64,000 bases of DNA, taken from Litsea cubeba. Lineage: Eukaryota > Streptophyta > Magnoliopsida > Laurales > Lauraceae. The notes beneath the pieces are model-generated. The model saw only the letters and a program-made list of their open reading frames with translations, did no database searches and was not told where the DNA came from. Positions 18,581 through 31,900 of the stretch are shown piece after piece. The stretch covers positions 17,722,040 through 17,786,039 of the forward strand of contig CM022948.1 of NCBI GenBank assembly GCA_012931725.1, in the 5' to 3' direction. Each line of letters starts with the position of its first letter. Positions within the stretch are counted from its first letter, which is position 1. Position numbers and translations under genes: made by a program.

Positions 18581-21500
18581 GAAAGAAAAAATAAAGCCCT
18601 CGAGAAAAAATAAAGCCCTGAGAAAAAATAAAGCCCTCGAGAAAAAATAAAGCCCTGAGAAAAAATAAAACCCTGAGAAAAAATAAAGCCCTTGAGAAAA
18701 AATAAAGCCCTTGAGAATAAATAAAGCCCTTGAGAAAAAATAAAGGCCTGAGAAAAATGAAGCCCTTGAGCAAAAAATAAAGCCCTCGAGAAAAAATAAA
18801 GCCCGGAGAAAAAAATAAAGCCCATGAGAAAAAATAAAGCCCTGAGAAAAAATAAAGCCCTGAGAAAAAATAAAGCCCGAATAAAAAATAAAGCCCTTAG
18901 AAAAAATAAATCCCCGAGAAAAAATAAGGCCCTCGAAAAAAATAAAGCCCTTAGAAAAGCCTGAGAAAATAAATCCCTCGAGCAAAAATAAAGCCCTGTG
19001 AAAAAATAATGCCCTCGAGAAAAAAAAAAGCCCTGAGAAAAAATATAACCCAAAAAAAAAATCTAGCAATGAGAAAAAATAAAGCCCTGATAAAAAATAA
19101 AGCCCTCAGAAAAAATAAAGCCCTGAGAAAAAATAAAGCCCTTGAGAAAAAATAAAGCCCTGAGAAAAAACAAAGCCCTGAGAAAAAATAAAGCCCTGAG
19201 AAAAAATAAAGCCCTGAGAAAAAATAAAGCCCTGAGAAAAAATAAAGCCCTCAGAAAAAATAAAGCCCAGAAAAAATAAAGCCCTAAGAAAAAATAAATC
19301 CCTCGAGCAAAAATAAAGCTCTGGAAAAAATAAAGCCCTCGAGAAAAAATAAAGCCCTAAGAAAAAATAAAGCCCTCAGAAAAAATAAAGCCCTGAGAAA
19401 AAAATAAAGCCCTCGAGAAAAAATAAAGCCCCGAGAAAAAAAAAGCCCTGAGAAAAAATAAAGCCCTGAGAAAAAATAAAACCCTCGAGAAAAAATAAAG
19501 CCCTGAGAAAAAATAAAGCCCTCAGAGAAAATAAAGCCCTGAGAAAAAATAAAGCCCTGAGAAAAAATAAAGCATTGAGAAAAAATAAAGCCCTCGAGCA
19601 AAAATAAAGCCCTGGGAAAAAATAATGCCCTCGAGAAAAAACAAAGCCCTGAGAAAAAACAAAGCCCTAAGAAAAAATAAAGCCCTGAGAAAAAATATAG
19701 CCCTAAGAAAAAATATAGCAATGAGAAAAAATAAAGCCCTGATAAAAATTAAAGCCCTATGAAAAAATAAAGCCCTGTGAAAAAATAAAGCGCTGAGAAA
19801 CAAAATGTCCTCGAGAAAAAATAAAGCCCTGAGAAAAAACAAAGCCCTAAGAAAAAATATAACCTTGAGAAAAAATATAGCCCTGAGACAAAATAAAGCC
19901 CTGAGAAAAAACTAAAGCCCTGATAAAAAAATAAAGCCCTCGGAAAAAATAAGGCTTTGAGAAAAAATAAAGCCCTGAGAAAAAATAAAGCCCACGAGAA
20001 AAAATAAAGCCCCGAGAAAAAACGAAGCCCTGAGAAAAAATAAAGCCCTGAGAAAAAATAAAGCCCTGAGAAAAAATAAAGCCCTAAGAAAAAATAAAGC
20101 CCTTGAGAAAAAATAAAGCCCTTAGAAAAAATAAAGCCCTGAGAAAAAATAAATCCCTCGAGCAAAAATAAAGCCCTGGAAAAAATAAAGCCCTCGAGAA
20201 AAAATAAAGCCCTTGAGAAAAAATAAAGACCTGAGAAAAAATAAAGCCCACGAGAAAAAAATAAAGCCCTGAGAAAAAATAAAGCCCTGAGAAAAAAATA
20301 AAGCCCTAGAGAAAAAATAAAGCCACGAGAAAAAATAAAGCCTGGAGAAAAAATAAAGCCCGGAGAAAAAATAAACCCCTGAGAAAAAATAAAGCCCTGA
20401 AGAAATAATAAAGCCCTGAGAAAAAATAAAGCCCTCGAGAAAAAATAAAGCCCTGAGAAAAAATAAAGCCCTCGAGAAAAAATAAAGCCCTGAGAAAAAA
20501 TGAAGCCCTCGAGAAAAAATAAAGCCCTCGAGAAAAAATAAAGCCCTGAGAAAAAATAAAGCCCTCGAGAAAAAATAAAGCCCTGAGAAAAAATAAAGCC
20601 CTTGAGAAAAATTAAAACCCTGAGAAAAAATGAAGCCCTCGAGAAAAAATAAAGCCCTCGAGAAAAAGTAAAGCCCAGAGAAAAAATAAAGCCCTTGAGA
20701 AAAAATAAAGCCCTGTGAAAAAGTAAAGCCCTTGAGAAAAAATAAAGCCCTCGTGAAAAAATAAAGCCCTGTGAAAAAATAAAGCCCTCAGAAAATATAA
20801 AGCCCGGAGAAAAAACAAAGCCCTGAGAAAAAACAAATCCCTAAGAAAAAATAAAGCCCTGAGAAAAAATAAAGCCCTCGAGAAAAAATAAAGCCCTGAG
20901 AGAAAATATAACCCTGAGAAAAAATAAAGCCCTCGAGAAAAAATAAAGCCCTGAGAAAAAATAAAGCCCACGAGAAAAAATAAAGCCCTAAGAAAAAATA
21001 AAGCCTTCGAGAAAAAATAAAGCCCTGAGAAAAAATAAAGCCCTTAAGAAAAATAAAGCCCTGAAGAAAAATAAAGCCCTGAGGAAAAATAAAGCACTAA
21101 GAAAAAATAAAGCCCTAGAGAAAAAATAAAGCCCTGAGAAAAAATAAAGCCCTCGAGAAAAAATAAAGCCCTGAGAAAAAATAAAGCCCACGAGAAAAAA
21201 TAAAGCCCTGAAAAAAAAATAAAGCCCCGTGAAAAAATAAAGCCCTTGAGAAAAAATAAAGCCCTTCAGAAAAAATAAAGCCCTGGGAAAAAATAAAGCC
21301 CTGAGAAAAAATAAAACCCTAAATAAAAATAAAGCCCTAGAGAAAAAATAAAGTACTGGGAAAAAATAAAGCCCTAGAGAAAAAATAAAGCCCTCGAGAA
21401 AAATAAGCCCTTGAGAAAAAATAAAGCCCTCGAGAAAAAATAAAGCCCTCGAGAAAAAATAAAGCCCTGAGAAAAAATGAAGCCCTCGAGAAAAAAATAA

Positions 21501-24500
21501 AGCCCTCGAGAAAAAATAAAGCCCTGAGAAAAAAATATAGCCCATGAGAAAAAATAAAGCCCTTGAAAAAAAATAAAGCCCTGGGAAAAAAAAAAAGCCC
21601 TCGAGAAAAAGTAAAGCCCTGAGAAAAAATATAGCCTTGAGAAAAAATAAAGCCCTAGGAAAAAACTAAGCCCTCGAGAAAAAATGAAGCCCTGAGAAAA
21701 AATAAAGCCCTCGAGAAAAAATAAAGCCCTGGAGAAAAAATAAAGCCCTGAGAAAAAATAAAGCCCTTGAGAAAAAATAAAGCACTCGAGAAAAAATAAA
21801 GCCCTTGAGAAAAATAAAAGCCCTGAGAAAAAATGAAGCCCTTAAGAAAAAGTAAAGCCCAGAGAAAAAACAAAGCCCTTGAGAAAAATTAAAGCCCTGC
21901 GAAAAATCAAAGCCCTCGAGAAAAAATAAAGCCTTGAAAAAAAATATGGCCCTGAGAAAAAATAAAGCCCTAAGAAAAAATAAAGCCCTCGAGAAAAAAT
22001 AAAGCCCATGAGAAAAAATAAAGCCCTAAGAAAAAATAAAGCCCATAGAAAAAAAAAGCCCTTGAGAAAAATTAAAGCCCTGAGAAAAAATGAAGCCCTC
22101 GAGAAAAAATAAAGCCCTCGAGAAAAAGTAAAGCCCAGAGAAAAAATAAAGCCCTTGAGAAAAAATAAAGCCCTGCGAAAAACAAAGCCCTCGAGAAAAA
22201 ATAAAGCCCTGAGAAAAAAATATAGCCCAGAGAAAAAATAAAGCCCTCAGAAAATATAAAGCCCTCGAGAAAAAATAAAGCCCTGAGAAAAAATAAAGCC
22301 CACGAGAAAAAATAAAGCCCTGATAAAAAATAAAGTCCTCAGAAAAAATAAAGCCCTGAGAAAAAATAAAGCCCTGAGAAAAAATAAAGACCTCGAGAAA
22401 AAATAAGACCCTCAATAAAAAATTAAGCCCTACAGAAAAATAAAGCCCTGAGAAAAATAAAGCCCTGGAGAAAAATAAAGCCCTCTTGAAAAATTAAAGC
22501 CCTTGAAAAAAATTAAGTCCTTGAGAAAAAATAAAGCCCTAGAGAAAAAATAAAGCCCTCGAGAAAAAATAAAGCCCTGAGGAAAAACAAAGCCCTCGAG
22601 AAAAAACAAAGCCCTCGAGAAAAAAATAAAGCCCTGAGAAAAAATAAAGCCCCGAGAAAAAATAAAGCCCTGAGAAAAAATAAATCCCTCGAGAAAAAAA
22701 TAAAGCCCTTAAAAAAAATAAAGCCCTGAGAAAAAATAAATCCCTCGAGCAAAAATAAAGCCATGGGAAAAAATAAAGCCCTCGAGAAAAAAAAAGCCCT
22801 CGATAAAAAATAAAGCCCTAGAGAAAAAATAAAGCCTTTGAGAAAAAATAAAGCCCTGGAGAAAAAATAAAGCCCTCGAGAAAAAATAAAGCCCTCGATA
22901 AAAAATAAAGCCCTCGAGAAAAAGTAAAGCTCAGGGAAAAAATAAAGCCCTTGAGAAAAAATAAAGCCCTTGAGAAAAAATAAAGCCCTCGAGAAAAAAT
23001 AAAGCCCTCGAGAAAAAATAAAGCCCTGAGAAAAAAATATAGCCCTGAGAAAAAATAAAGCCTTAAGAAAAAATAAAGCCCTCGAGAAAAAATAAAGCCC
23101 TGAGAAAAAATAAAGCCCACGAGAAAAATAAAGCCCTAAGAAAAATAAAGCCTTCCAGAAAAAATAAAGCCCTTGAGAAAAAATAAGGCCCTGGAGAAAA
23201 AAATAAAGCCCTGAGAAAAAATAAAGCCCTGAGAAAAAATAAAGCTCACGAGAAAAAATAAAGCCCTCGAGAAAAAATAAAGCCCTGAGAAAAAATAAAT
23301 CCCTGAAAAAAATAAAGCCCTGTAAAAAAATAAAGCTCTTGAGAAAAAATAAAGCCCTTTAGAAAAAATAAAGCCTTCGAGAAAAAATAAAGCCCTGAGA
23401 AAAAATAAAGCCCTTGAGAAAAAATAAAGCCCTGGAGAAAAATAAAGCCCTGAGAAAAAATAAAGCCCTGAGAAAAAATAAAGCCCTCGAGAAAAAAATA
23501 AAGCCCTGAGAAAAAAATAAGGCCCTGAGAAAAAATAAATCCCTTGAGAAAAAATAAAGCCCTTAGAAAAAATAAAGCCCTGAGAAAAAATAAATCCCTC
23601 GAGCAAAAATAAAGCCATGGGAAAAAATAAAGCCCTCGAGAAAAAATAAAGCCCTGAGAAAAAAATAAAGCCCTCGAGAAAAAATAAAGCCCTAGAGAAA
23701 AAATAAAGCCTTCGAGAAAAAATAAATCCCTTGAGAAAAAATAACCCTCGATAAAAAATAAAGCCTTGAGAAAAAATAAAGCCCTGGAGAAAAAATAAAG
23801 CCCTGAGAAAAAATAAAGCCCTTAAGAAAAAATAAAGCACTCGAGAAAAAATAAAGCCCTAAGAAAAAATAAAGCCCTTGAGAAAAATTAAAGCCCTGAG
23901 AAAAAATGAAGCCCTCGAGAAAAATAAAGCCCTCGAGAAAAAGTAAAGCCCAGAGAAAAAATAAAGCCCTTGAGAAAAAATAAAGCCCTGAGAAAAAACA
24001 AAGCCCTCGAGAAGAAATAAAGCCCTAAGAAAAAAATATAGCCCTGAGAAAAAATAAAGCCCTAAGAAAAAATAAGGCCCTCGAGAAAAAATAAAGCCCT
24101 GAGAAAAAATAAAGCCCTAAGAAAAAATAAAGCCCTCGAGAAAAAATAAAGCCCTGAGAAAAAATAAAGCCCTGGAGAAAAAATAAAGCCCTGGAGAAAA
24201 ATAAAGCCCTGAGGAAAAATAAAGCCCTGAGGAAAAATAAAGCCCTCGAGAAAAAATAAAGCCCTGAGAAAAAATAAAGGCCCTCGAGAAAAAATAAAGC
24301 CCTGAGAAAAAATAAAGCCCTGAAAAAAAATAAAGCCCTTGAGAAAAAATAAAGCCCTTCAGAAAAAATAAAATCCTGAGAAAAAATAAAGCTTTGAGAA
24401 AAAATAAAGCCCTATATAAAAATAAAGCCCTGAGAAAAAATAATGAACTGGGAAAAAATAAAGCCCTAGAGAAAAACTAAAGCCCTCGAGAAAAAATAAA

Positions 24501-24733
24501 GCCCTGAGAAAAAATAAAGCCCTCGAGAAAAATAAAACCCGCGATAAAAAATAAAGCCGTGTGAAAAAATGAAGCCCTACAGAAAAATAAAGCCCTCAGA
24601 AAAAATAAAGCCCTCGAGAAAAAATAAAACCCTCGATAAAATAAAGCCCTTGAAAAAAATTAAATCCCTGAGGAAAAATGAAGCCCTTGAGAAAATAAGC
24701 CCTCGAGAAAAAATAAAGCCCTGAGAAAAAATA
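18581..24733. repeat. 18-19 bp minisatellite, block 1 (~6.15 kb)
   Basis: Head-to-tail units of GAGAAAAAATAAAGCCCTC or ...CCCTT (19 bp) and GAGAAAAAATAAAGCCCT (18 bp). Common variants are CCCAC, CCCTAAG, ATGAAG, ACAAAG, ATATAG and one-base changes in A-run length. Units with CTCGAG carry an XhoI site. Every typical unit has AATAAA on this strand and a T6 run on the other. The minus strand has no stop in any frame, which creates long apparent proteins of F, L, S, G, R, A, I and Y; these are not genes. The 18-bp unit reads LRALFF, SGLYFF or SQGFIF depending on frame. Confidence 0.98.
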
Positions 24734-26195
24734 TGTTGGGATTGGTGTATGTCCTAAAGCCCACTAGCTGCACTCTCATCTTTTGTTACTGGATATTTAC
24801 TGGTTATTTAATGGAATGACTCTTTTATGCTTAAACTTGTATATATGTATGGTTGTGTAAGGCCCATTATTTCTAGTAAATGAATTAGGTGTGTAGTGTC
24901 TACACACAGATAGGTCTAATTCATGGACACTGGAAACAACATATTTGTTCATAACTGAGAGATGGAGCTGGGCACTTCATCTTGGTATAAGTTATAGTGA
25001 GAAACTCTCCTGTGTACAGGATGACTTACCTAAGTCATGGGAGGACTTTCCCGGATTTATCTCATTAGTGCATATGCAATGCATTGAACAGGACCATGGT
25101 AGGTGTGATCTCTAAAATAGTACTATCACAGAGAGAGATCAAGTCACCTCATGCTATTGAGTGACCGGTGCTCTTAATCTTGAGCATTTGTGGATGAACT
25201 GACGAAGTCAAGTTCTTGTGCTTTAATTCACTATGGGTGAGATTCTTTTCATGGGTCAACAGCTCTGTGTTTTGGGTACTCGGACTTGATCAGTTGGGAC
25301 GTGCAGATGCAATAAAGAATCTATGCCATCTAATGATGGAATGATCGTCCCCTTAGAATTATCCGATTAATCATCAAAATCTAAGATCTTAGTATATGGA
25401 TGTTCCATATGGATATTGAACTTGTGGGTCGCTCCCTGGACCAAGAGAATGATATCCGGATGATGATTAAGTTAAGGATATGAAGTTCTAAGGTTTAGAT
25501 GTAATCAAGAAGGCTGATAGTACATTCGATAACCTGACTTGATTATGGATGTTACATAGAGGGGCATTCAGGTCATTACACTTAGTAGGTCGAAGACAAC
25601 CGTCATTTTATGATGAGCTTATTATATTATATATTTGTCCTTAGAGTTCAACCATAACTCTTTAGTGGAATGAGTTAAGGTTAAAATGGTCTTTATGTTG
25701 CTATGGGTTTAGCATGGACATTTTGGTCATTTTGGGAGCCAATGGCAAATATGTCTTTTGGTCCCTTCTCTAGTCACTTACCAAGATTGGCATGGTTTCC
25801 TAAAATGTTTAGATAACATTTGGATGAATTATTTTAATGAAAAAATAATTTTGAGTTTAAATTCAAATAGGCCTTTGATGGCATACATGAATTTAATTCT
25901 AGATAAATTGTATGTGGGCCATGGTGTGCATTAATATGTGGGACGTCCATAATGGGATTTCCATGGGTAAGGTTTCCAACTTTGAGTAGGTCTCTCTACT
26001 TGGAAAGTTGGACTCCTCTTTGGATTAGTATTCCTACTAGCAAAACCCCGTGGATAACCATGAAACCACCAAATGCACAGACCGATATGAATTATTTTTA
26101 ATAAATTTATTAATTAGTAAACTTGTGAGTCCTTCTTTTCGTTGCTAATTTGATCTTTATGTTTTTTTTTCAAATGTTTTATTCTTTAGGTGAGG

Positions 26196-28003
26196 CATGA
26201 ATTGATTAAAAAAGATCAAATGATCATAGACCTAACAAATGGACCTGATATATTTAAGTGGGACCAAGATGAATGGGGTCCATCATCTCTATTCTAATCG
26301 TTCATAAAATCATATGATGCGAGCTGGGACCCATTGATTGATTGATAAAGATCAAATGATCAAATGATCATAGACCTCTCAAATTGACCAAACCTAACCT
26401 ATTTAAGTGGGACCCCCAAGATGAATGGAGTCACCATCTATATTCTAACCTCCCATAAAACCATATTATGCGGGATGGGACCCATGAATTGATTAAGAAA
26501 GATCAAAGGATCAAATGATCGTAGACCTAACAAATTGACATAATATATTTAAGTGGGACCCAGATGAATGGGGTCCACCATCTTTATTCTAACCGTCCAT
26601 AAAATCAAATATTGCGGGCCGATACCCATTAATTGATTGATAAAGATCAAATGATGAAATGATCATAGACCTCTCAAATTGAGCAAACCTAGCCTATTTT
26701 AGTGGGACCTCCAAGATGAATGGGGTCCACCATCTATATTCTAACCGTCCATAAAACCATATGATGCGGGCTGGGACCCATGAATTGCTTGATAAAGATC
26801 AAATGATCAAATGATCATAGACCTTACAAATTGACCAAACCAAACCTATTTAAGTGGAACCCCCCAGATGAATGGGGTCCACCATCTCTATTCTAACCGT
26901 CCATAAAACCATATTATGCGGGATGGGACCCATGAATTGATTAAGAAAGATCAAAGGATCAAATGATCACAGACCTAACAGATTGACCAAATAATTTTAA
27001 GTGGGACCCAAATGAATGGGGTCAACCATCTTTATTCTAACCGTCCATAAAATCAAATGATGCAGGCCGGGACCCATGAATTGATTAATAAAGATCAAAT
27101 GATCAAATAATCATAGACATCTCAAATTAACCAAACCTGACCTATTTAAGTGGGACCCCCAAGATGAATGGGGTCCACCATCTATATTCTAACCGCCCAT
27201 GAAATAATCTGATGCGGGCTGGGACCCATAAATTGCTTGATAATGATCAAAGTATTAAATGATCATAGACCTCACAAATTGACAAAACCTAACGTATTTA
27301 AGTGGAACCCCCAGATGAATGGGGTCCACCATCTTTATTCTAACCGTCCATAAAACCATATTATGCAGGATGGGACCCATGAATTGATTTAAAAAGATCA
27401 AAGGATCAAAAATCGTAGACCTAACAAAATTGATCAAATATGTTTAAGTGAGACCCAGATGAATGGGGTCCACCATCTCTATTCTAACCATCCATAAAAT
27501 CATACTATGCGGGCCGGGACCCATGAATTGATTGATAAAGTTCAAATGATCATAGACCTCATAAATTGACCAAACTTAATTTATTTAAGTGGGACCCCAA
27601 AGATGAATGGAGTCCACCATCTATATTCTAACCGTTCATAAAACCATATGATGCAGGCTGGGACCCATGAATTGCTTGATAAAGGTCAAAGGATCAAATG
27701 ATCATAGACCTCACAAATTGACCAAACCTAACCTATTTAAGTGAAACCCCCCAAATGAATGGGGTCCACCATTTCTATTTTAACCATCTCTATTCTAACC
27801 GTCCATAAAACCATATTATGCGGGATGTGACCCATGAATTGATTAAGAAAGATCAAAGGATCAAATGATCATAGACCTAATAAATTGAACAAATATTTTT
27901 AAGTATGATCTAGATAAATGAGGTCTACCATCTTTATTCTAACCGTCCATAAAATCAAATGATGCGGGCCGGGACCCATAAATTGATTGATATAAATTTA
28001 GCA
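26196..28003 (+). repeat. ~149 bp tandem repeat with trimeric higher order
   Basis: About 13 units share GGGACCCATGAATTG.TT, GATCAAATGATC, ATAGACCT.ACAAATTGA, TTTAAGTGGGACC, GATGAATGGGGTCCACCATC and TCTAACCGTCCATAAAA. Three unit types can be told apart: A (GATTGATAAAG), B (GATTAAGAAAG..AAGGATC) and C (GCTTGATAAAG). From 26773 on they run C-B-A three times (trimer starts 26773, 27231 and 27660). The first four units are mainly A/B alternation. Confidence 0.85.
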
Positions 28004-28427
28004 CATCTGGTGTGTTGGCTTATTTAGGGATCTCATGGAGAGATTTTAGGCTTTTGAGTGGAAGATGATTCTTGATAGAGATATTTTAGGTATTTTGAGT
28101 GTGTAATAGATGTAGAGATTTTAGGGATAAGGGCAACTCCGGAAATGACATTGCAAAAAATTTGAGGTTGCGCCACGTGTCTTTATGTGAGGAAGTGTAT
28201 ACATCCCTTTAGTATTATAGATGAGAAAGTTTCCTTTTTGGATTAGGAACTTAAATTAGTAAGTGTTGTACAACTAGGATTACTAATTGCATGGGAAGTT
28301 CCTTAAGTTTCCTTTTCTAATTAGAGTGTTTATAAAAGGAAATAAATCTTTAGATTATAGTTTCCTTTTAGGACATCTATGAGAATTAGAAGAGATAAAC
28401 TTTTAGGAAAGGTTTCCTCAAAGTTTC

Positions 28428-28435
28428 TATAAAAG
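28428..28435 (+). promoter_or_regulatory. TATA box of candidate solo LTR
   Basis: TATAAAAG, with a second TATAAAAGG at 28331. The downstream ~490 bp to the LTR end would be R and U5. Either could be the promoter. Confidence 0.5.
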
Positions 28436-28923
28436 AAACCTCAACCCCCTTGGACGTCCAACATAACAAGAGAGTGCAAGGAGTCCCACACGTCCAGCTT
28501 CTTGATTGTTTTCTTCTTCATTGAAGAGAGCTTAAGGTCTGAGATTTTTCCTTAGAAAAGTAGTTCTCAATTCCTAGATTAAGATCCCATCATCTTAGCC
28601 AATCAGATTTGGAAGTGAGATAGAGGAGAAGATCAAAGGCAATACTACTGCAGAAAATTCCAGCAACTTGTTTGCTAATTGCAAGTCTGAGTTCGGGCCT
28701 TTGGATCTATTTTTTCAGAGATTTGAAGTCTACAAATCTTTGAGGTAATAGTCTTCTTTGTTCTCCTTTAATTATACACTTGTTGTTCATGAATTCATGG
28801 AGTTCTCATGCGATCTCTATGGCTGATTTATGCTGCCCAAATCAGATTTTTTAAAATCTGTCATGTTACAAATTAGCCATAAATGTCTTCCGCTAATTCA
28901 GATCTGAATCGTAGTTTCTTTCA

Positions 28924-31900
28924 AAATAAAGCCCTTGAGAAAAAATAAAGTCCTGAGGAAAAACAAAGCCCTCGAGAAAAAATAAAGCCCTCGAGAAAAA
29001 AATAAAGCCCTGAGAAAAAATAAAGCCCTGAGAAAAAATAAAGCCCTAAGAAAAAATAAAGCCCTCGAGAAAAAATAAAGCCCTGAGAAAGAATAAAGCC
29101 CTCGAGCAAAAATAAAGCCATGGGAAAAAATAAAGCCCTTGAGAAAAAATAAAGCCCTGAGAAAAAAATAAAGCCCTGAGAAAAAATAAAGCCCCGAGAA
29201 AAAATAAAGACCTCGAGAAAAAATAAGACCCTCAATAAAAAATTAAGCCCTATAGAAAAGTAAAGCTCGGAGAAAAATAAAGCCCTTGAAAAAAATTAAG
29301 TCCCTGAGAAAAATGAAGCCCTAAAGAAAAAATAAAGCCCTCGAGAAAAAATAAAGCCCTCGAGAAAAAGTAAAGCCCTCGAGAAAAAGTAAAGCCCTGA
29401 AAAAAAACAAAGCCCTCGAGAAAAAATAAAGCCCTGAGAAAAAAAATATAGCCCTGAGAAAAAATAAAGCCCTCAGAAAAAATAAAGCCCTCGAGAAAAA
29501 ATAAAGCCCTGAGAAAAAATAAAGCCCTGAGAAAAAAATAAAGCCCTGGAGAAAAAATAAAGCCTTTGAGAAAAAAAAAGCCTTTTAGAAAAAATAAAGC
29601 CCTCGAGAAAAAGTAAAGCCCAGAGAAAAAATAAAGCCCTGGAGAAAAATTAAAGCCCTGCGAAAAAACAAAGCCCTCGAGAAAAAATAAAGCCCTGAGA
29701 AAAAATAATGCCCTTGAGGAAAGTTAAAGCCCTCAGAAAAAATGAAGCCCTCGAGAAAAAATAAAGCCCTCGAGAAAAAGTAAAGCCCACAGAAAAAATA
29801 AAGCCCTCGAGAAAAAGTAAAGCCCTGAGAAAAAAAAAGCCCTCGAGAAAAAATAAAGCCCTGAGAAAAAAATATAGCCCTGAGAAAAAATAAAGCCCTC
29901 AGAAAAAATAAAGCCCTCGAGAAAAAATAAAGCCCTGAGAAAAAATAAAGCACACGAGAAAAAATAAAGCCCTGAGAAAAAATAAATCCCTGAGAAAAAA
30001 TAAAGCCTTTGAAAAAAATAAAGCCCTCGAGAAAAAATAAAGCCCTTGAGAAAAATTAAATCCCTGAGAAAAAATGAAGCCCTCGAGAAAAAATAAAGCC
30101 CTGAGAAAAAATAAAGCCCTTGAGAAAAAATAAAGCCCTCGAGAAAAAAAATAAAGCCCTGAGAAAAAAATTATAGCCCTGAGAAAAAATAAAGCCCTAA
30201 GAAAAAATAAAGCCCTTGAGAAAAAATAAAGCCCACGAGAAAAAATAAAGCCCTAAGAAAAAATAAAGCCCTTGAGAAAAATTAAAGCCCAGAGAAAAAA
30301 TGAAGCCCTCGAGAAAAAATAAAGCCCTCGAGAAAAAGTAAAGCCCAGAGAAAAAATAAAGCCCTTGAGAAAAAATAAAGCCCTTCGAAAAAAACAAAGC
30401 CCTCGAGAAAAAATAAAGCCCAGAGAAAAAAATATAGCCCTGAGAAAAAATAAAGCCCTCGAGAAAAAATAAAGCCCTGAGAAAAAATAAAGCCCTTAAG
30501 AAAAAATAAAGCCCCGAGAAAAAACGAAGCCCTCGAGAAAAAATAAAGCCCTGAGAAAAAAATATAGCCCTGAGAAAAAATAAAGCCCTCAGAAAAAATA
30601 AAGCCCTCGAGAAAAAATGAAGCCCTGAGAAAAAATAAAGCCCACGAGAAAAAATAAAGCCCTGAGAAAAAATAAAGCCCTGGAGAAAAAATAAATCCCT
30701 GAGAAAAAATAAAGCCCTTGAAAAAAATAAAGCCCTCGAGAAAAAATAAAGCCCTTGAGAAAAATAAAAGCCCTGAGAAAAAATGAAGCCCTCGAGAAAA
30801 AAATAAAGCCTTGAGAAAAACAAAGCCCTCGAGAAAAAACAAAGCCCTCGAGAAAAAAAATAAAGCCCTGAGAAAAAATTATAGCCCTGAGAAAAAATAA
30901 AGCCCTAAGAAAAAATAAAGCCCTTGAGAAAAAGTAAAGCCCACGAGAAAAAATAAAGCCCTCAGAAAAAATAAAGCCCTGAGAAAAAATAAAGCCCTTG
31001 AGAAAAAATGAAGCCCTCGAGAAAAAATAAAGCCCTCGAGAAAAAATAAAGCCCAGAGAAAAAATAAAGCCCTTGAGAAAAAATAAAGCCCTGCGAAAAA
31101 ACAAAGCCCTCGAGAAAAAATAAAGCCGAGAGAAAAAAATAAAGCCCTGAGAAAAAATAAAGCCCTTGAGAAAAAATAAAGCCCTGAGAAAAAATAAAGC
31201 TCTTGAGAAAAAATAAAGCCCTGAGAAAAAATGAAGCCCTCGAGAAAAAGTAAAGCCCAGAGAAAAAATAAAGCCCTTGAGAAAAAATAAAGCCCTGAGA
31301 AAAAATAAAGCCCTCGAGAAAAAATAAAGCCCAGAGAAAAAAATATAGCCCTGAGAAAAAATAAAGCCCTCAGAAAAAATAAAGCCCTCGAGAAAAAATA
31401 AAGCCCACGAGAAAAAATAAAGCCCTGAGAAAAAATAAAGCCCTAGAGAAAAAATAAAGCCCTGAGAAAAAAAAGCCCTTGAGAAAAAATAAAGCCCTCG
31501 AGAAAAATAAAGCCCTAAAAAAAATAAAGCCCTTGAGAAAAATTAAAGCCCTGAGAAAAAACGAAGCCCTCGAGAAAAAATAAAGCCCTCGAGAAAAAGT
31601 AAACCCCAGAGAAAAAATAAAGCCCTTGAGAAAAATTAAAGCCCAGCGAAAAAACAAAGCCCTCGCGAAAAAAAAAGCCCTGTGAAAAAATAAAGCCCTT
31701 GAGGAAAATTAAAGCCCTGAGAAAAAATGAAGCCCTCGCGAAAAAATAAAGTCCTCTAGAAAAAGTAAAGCCCACAAAAAAAATAAAGCCCTCGAGAAAA
31801 AGTAAAGCCCTGCGAAAAAACAAAGTCCTCGAGGAAAAATAAAGCCCTGAGAAAAAATAAAGCCCTCAGAAAAAATAAAGCCCTCGAGAAAAAATGAAGC

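Larger units (their letters stand above)
24734..28923 (+). mobile_element. Candidate solo LTR, 4.19 kb, inserted in the minisatellite
   Basis: Ends are TGTTGGGATTGG...TTTCTTTCA, flanked by AAATA on both sides (24729-24733 and 28924-28928). Removing the element and one AAATA rebuilds a perfect minisatellite unit, which is strong evidence for a clean insertion. No gag, pol, PBS or second LTR was found, so it is best read as a solo LTR left by recombination. A TATA box lies near the right end and 12-13 internal repeats of ~149 bp fill the middle. The 1.27 kb at its left end occurs again at 57566. A complete non-autonomous element of another kind cannot be excluded. Confidence 0.75.

Noticed and set aside
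18581..24733. CRISPR-like regular short repeats
   Set aside because: Units are head-to-tail without spacers, in a plant context.
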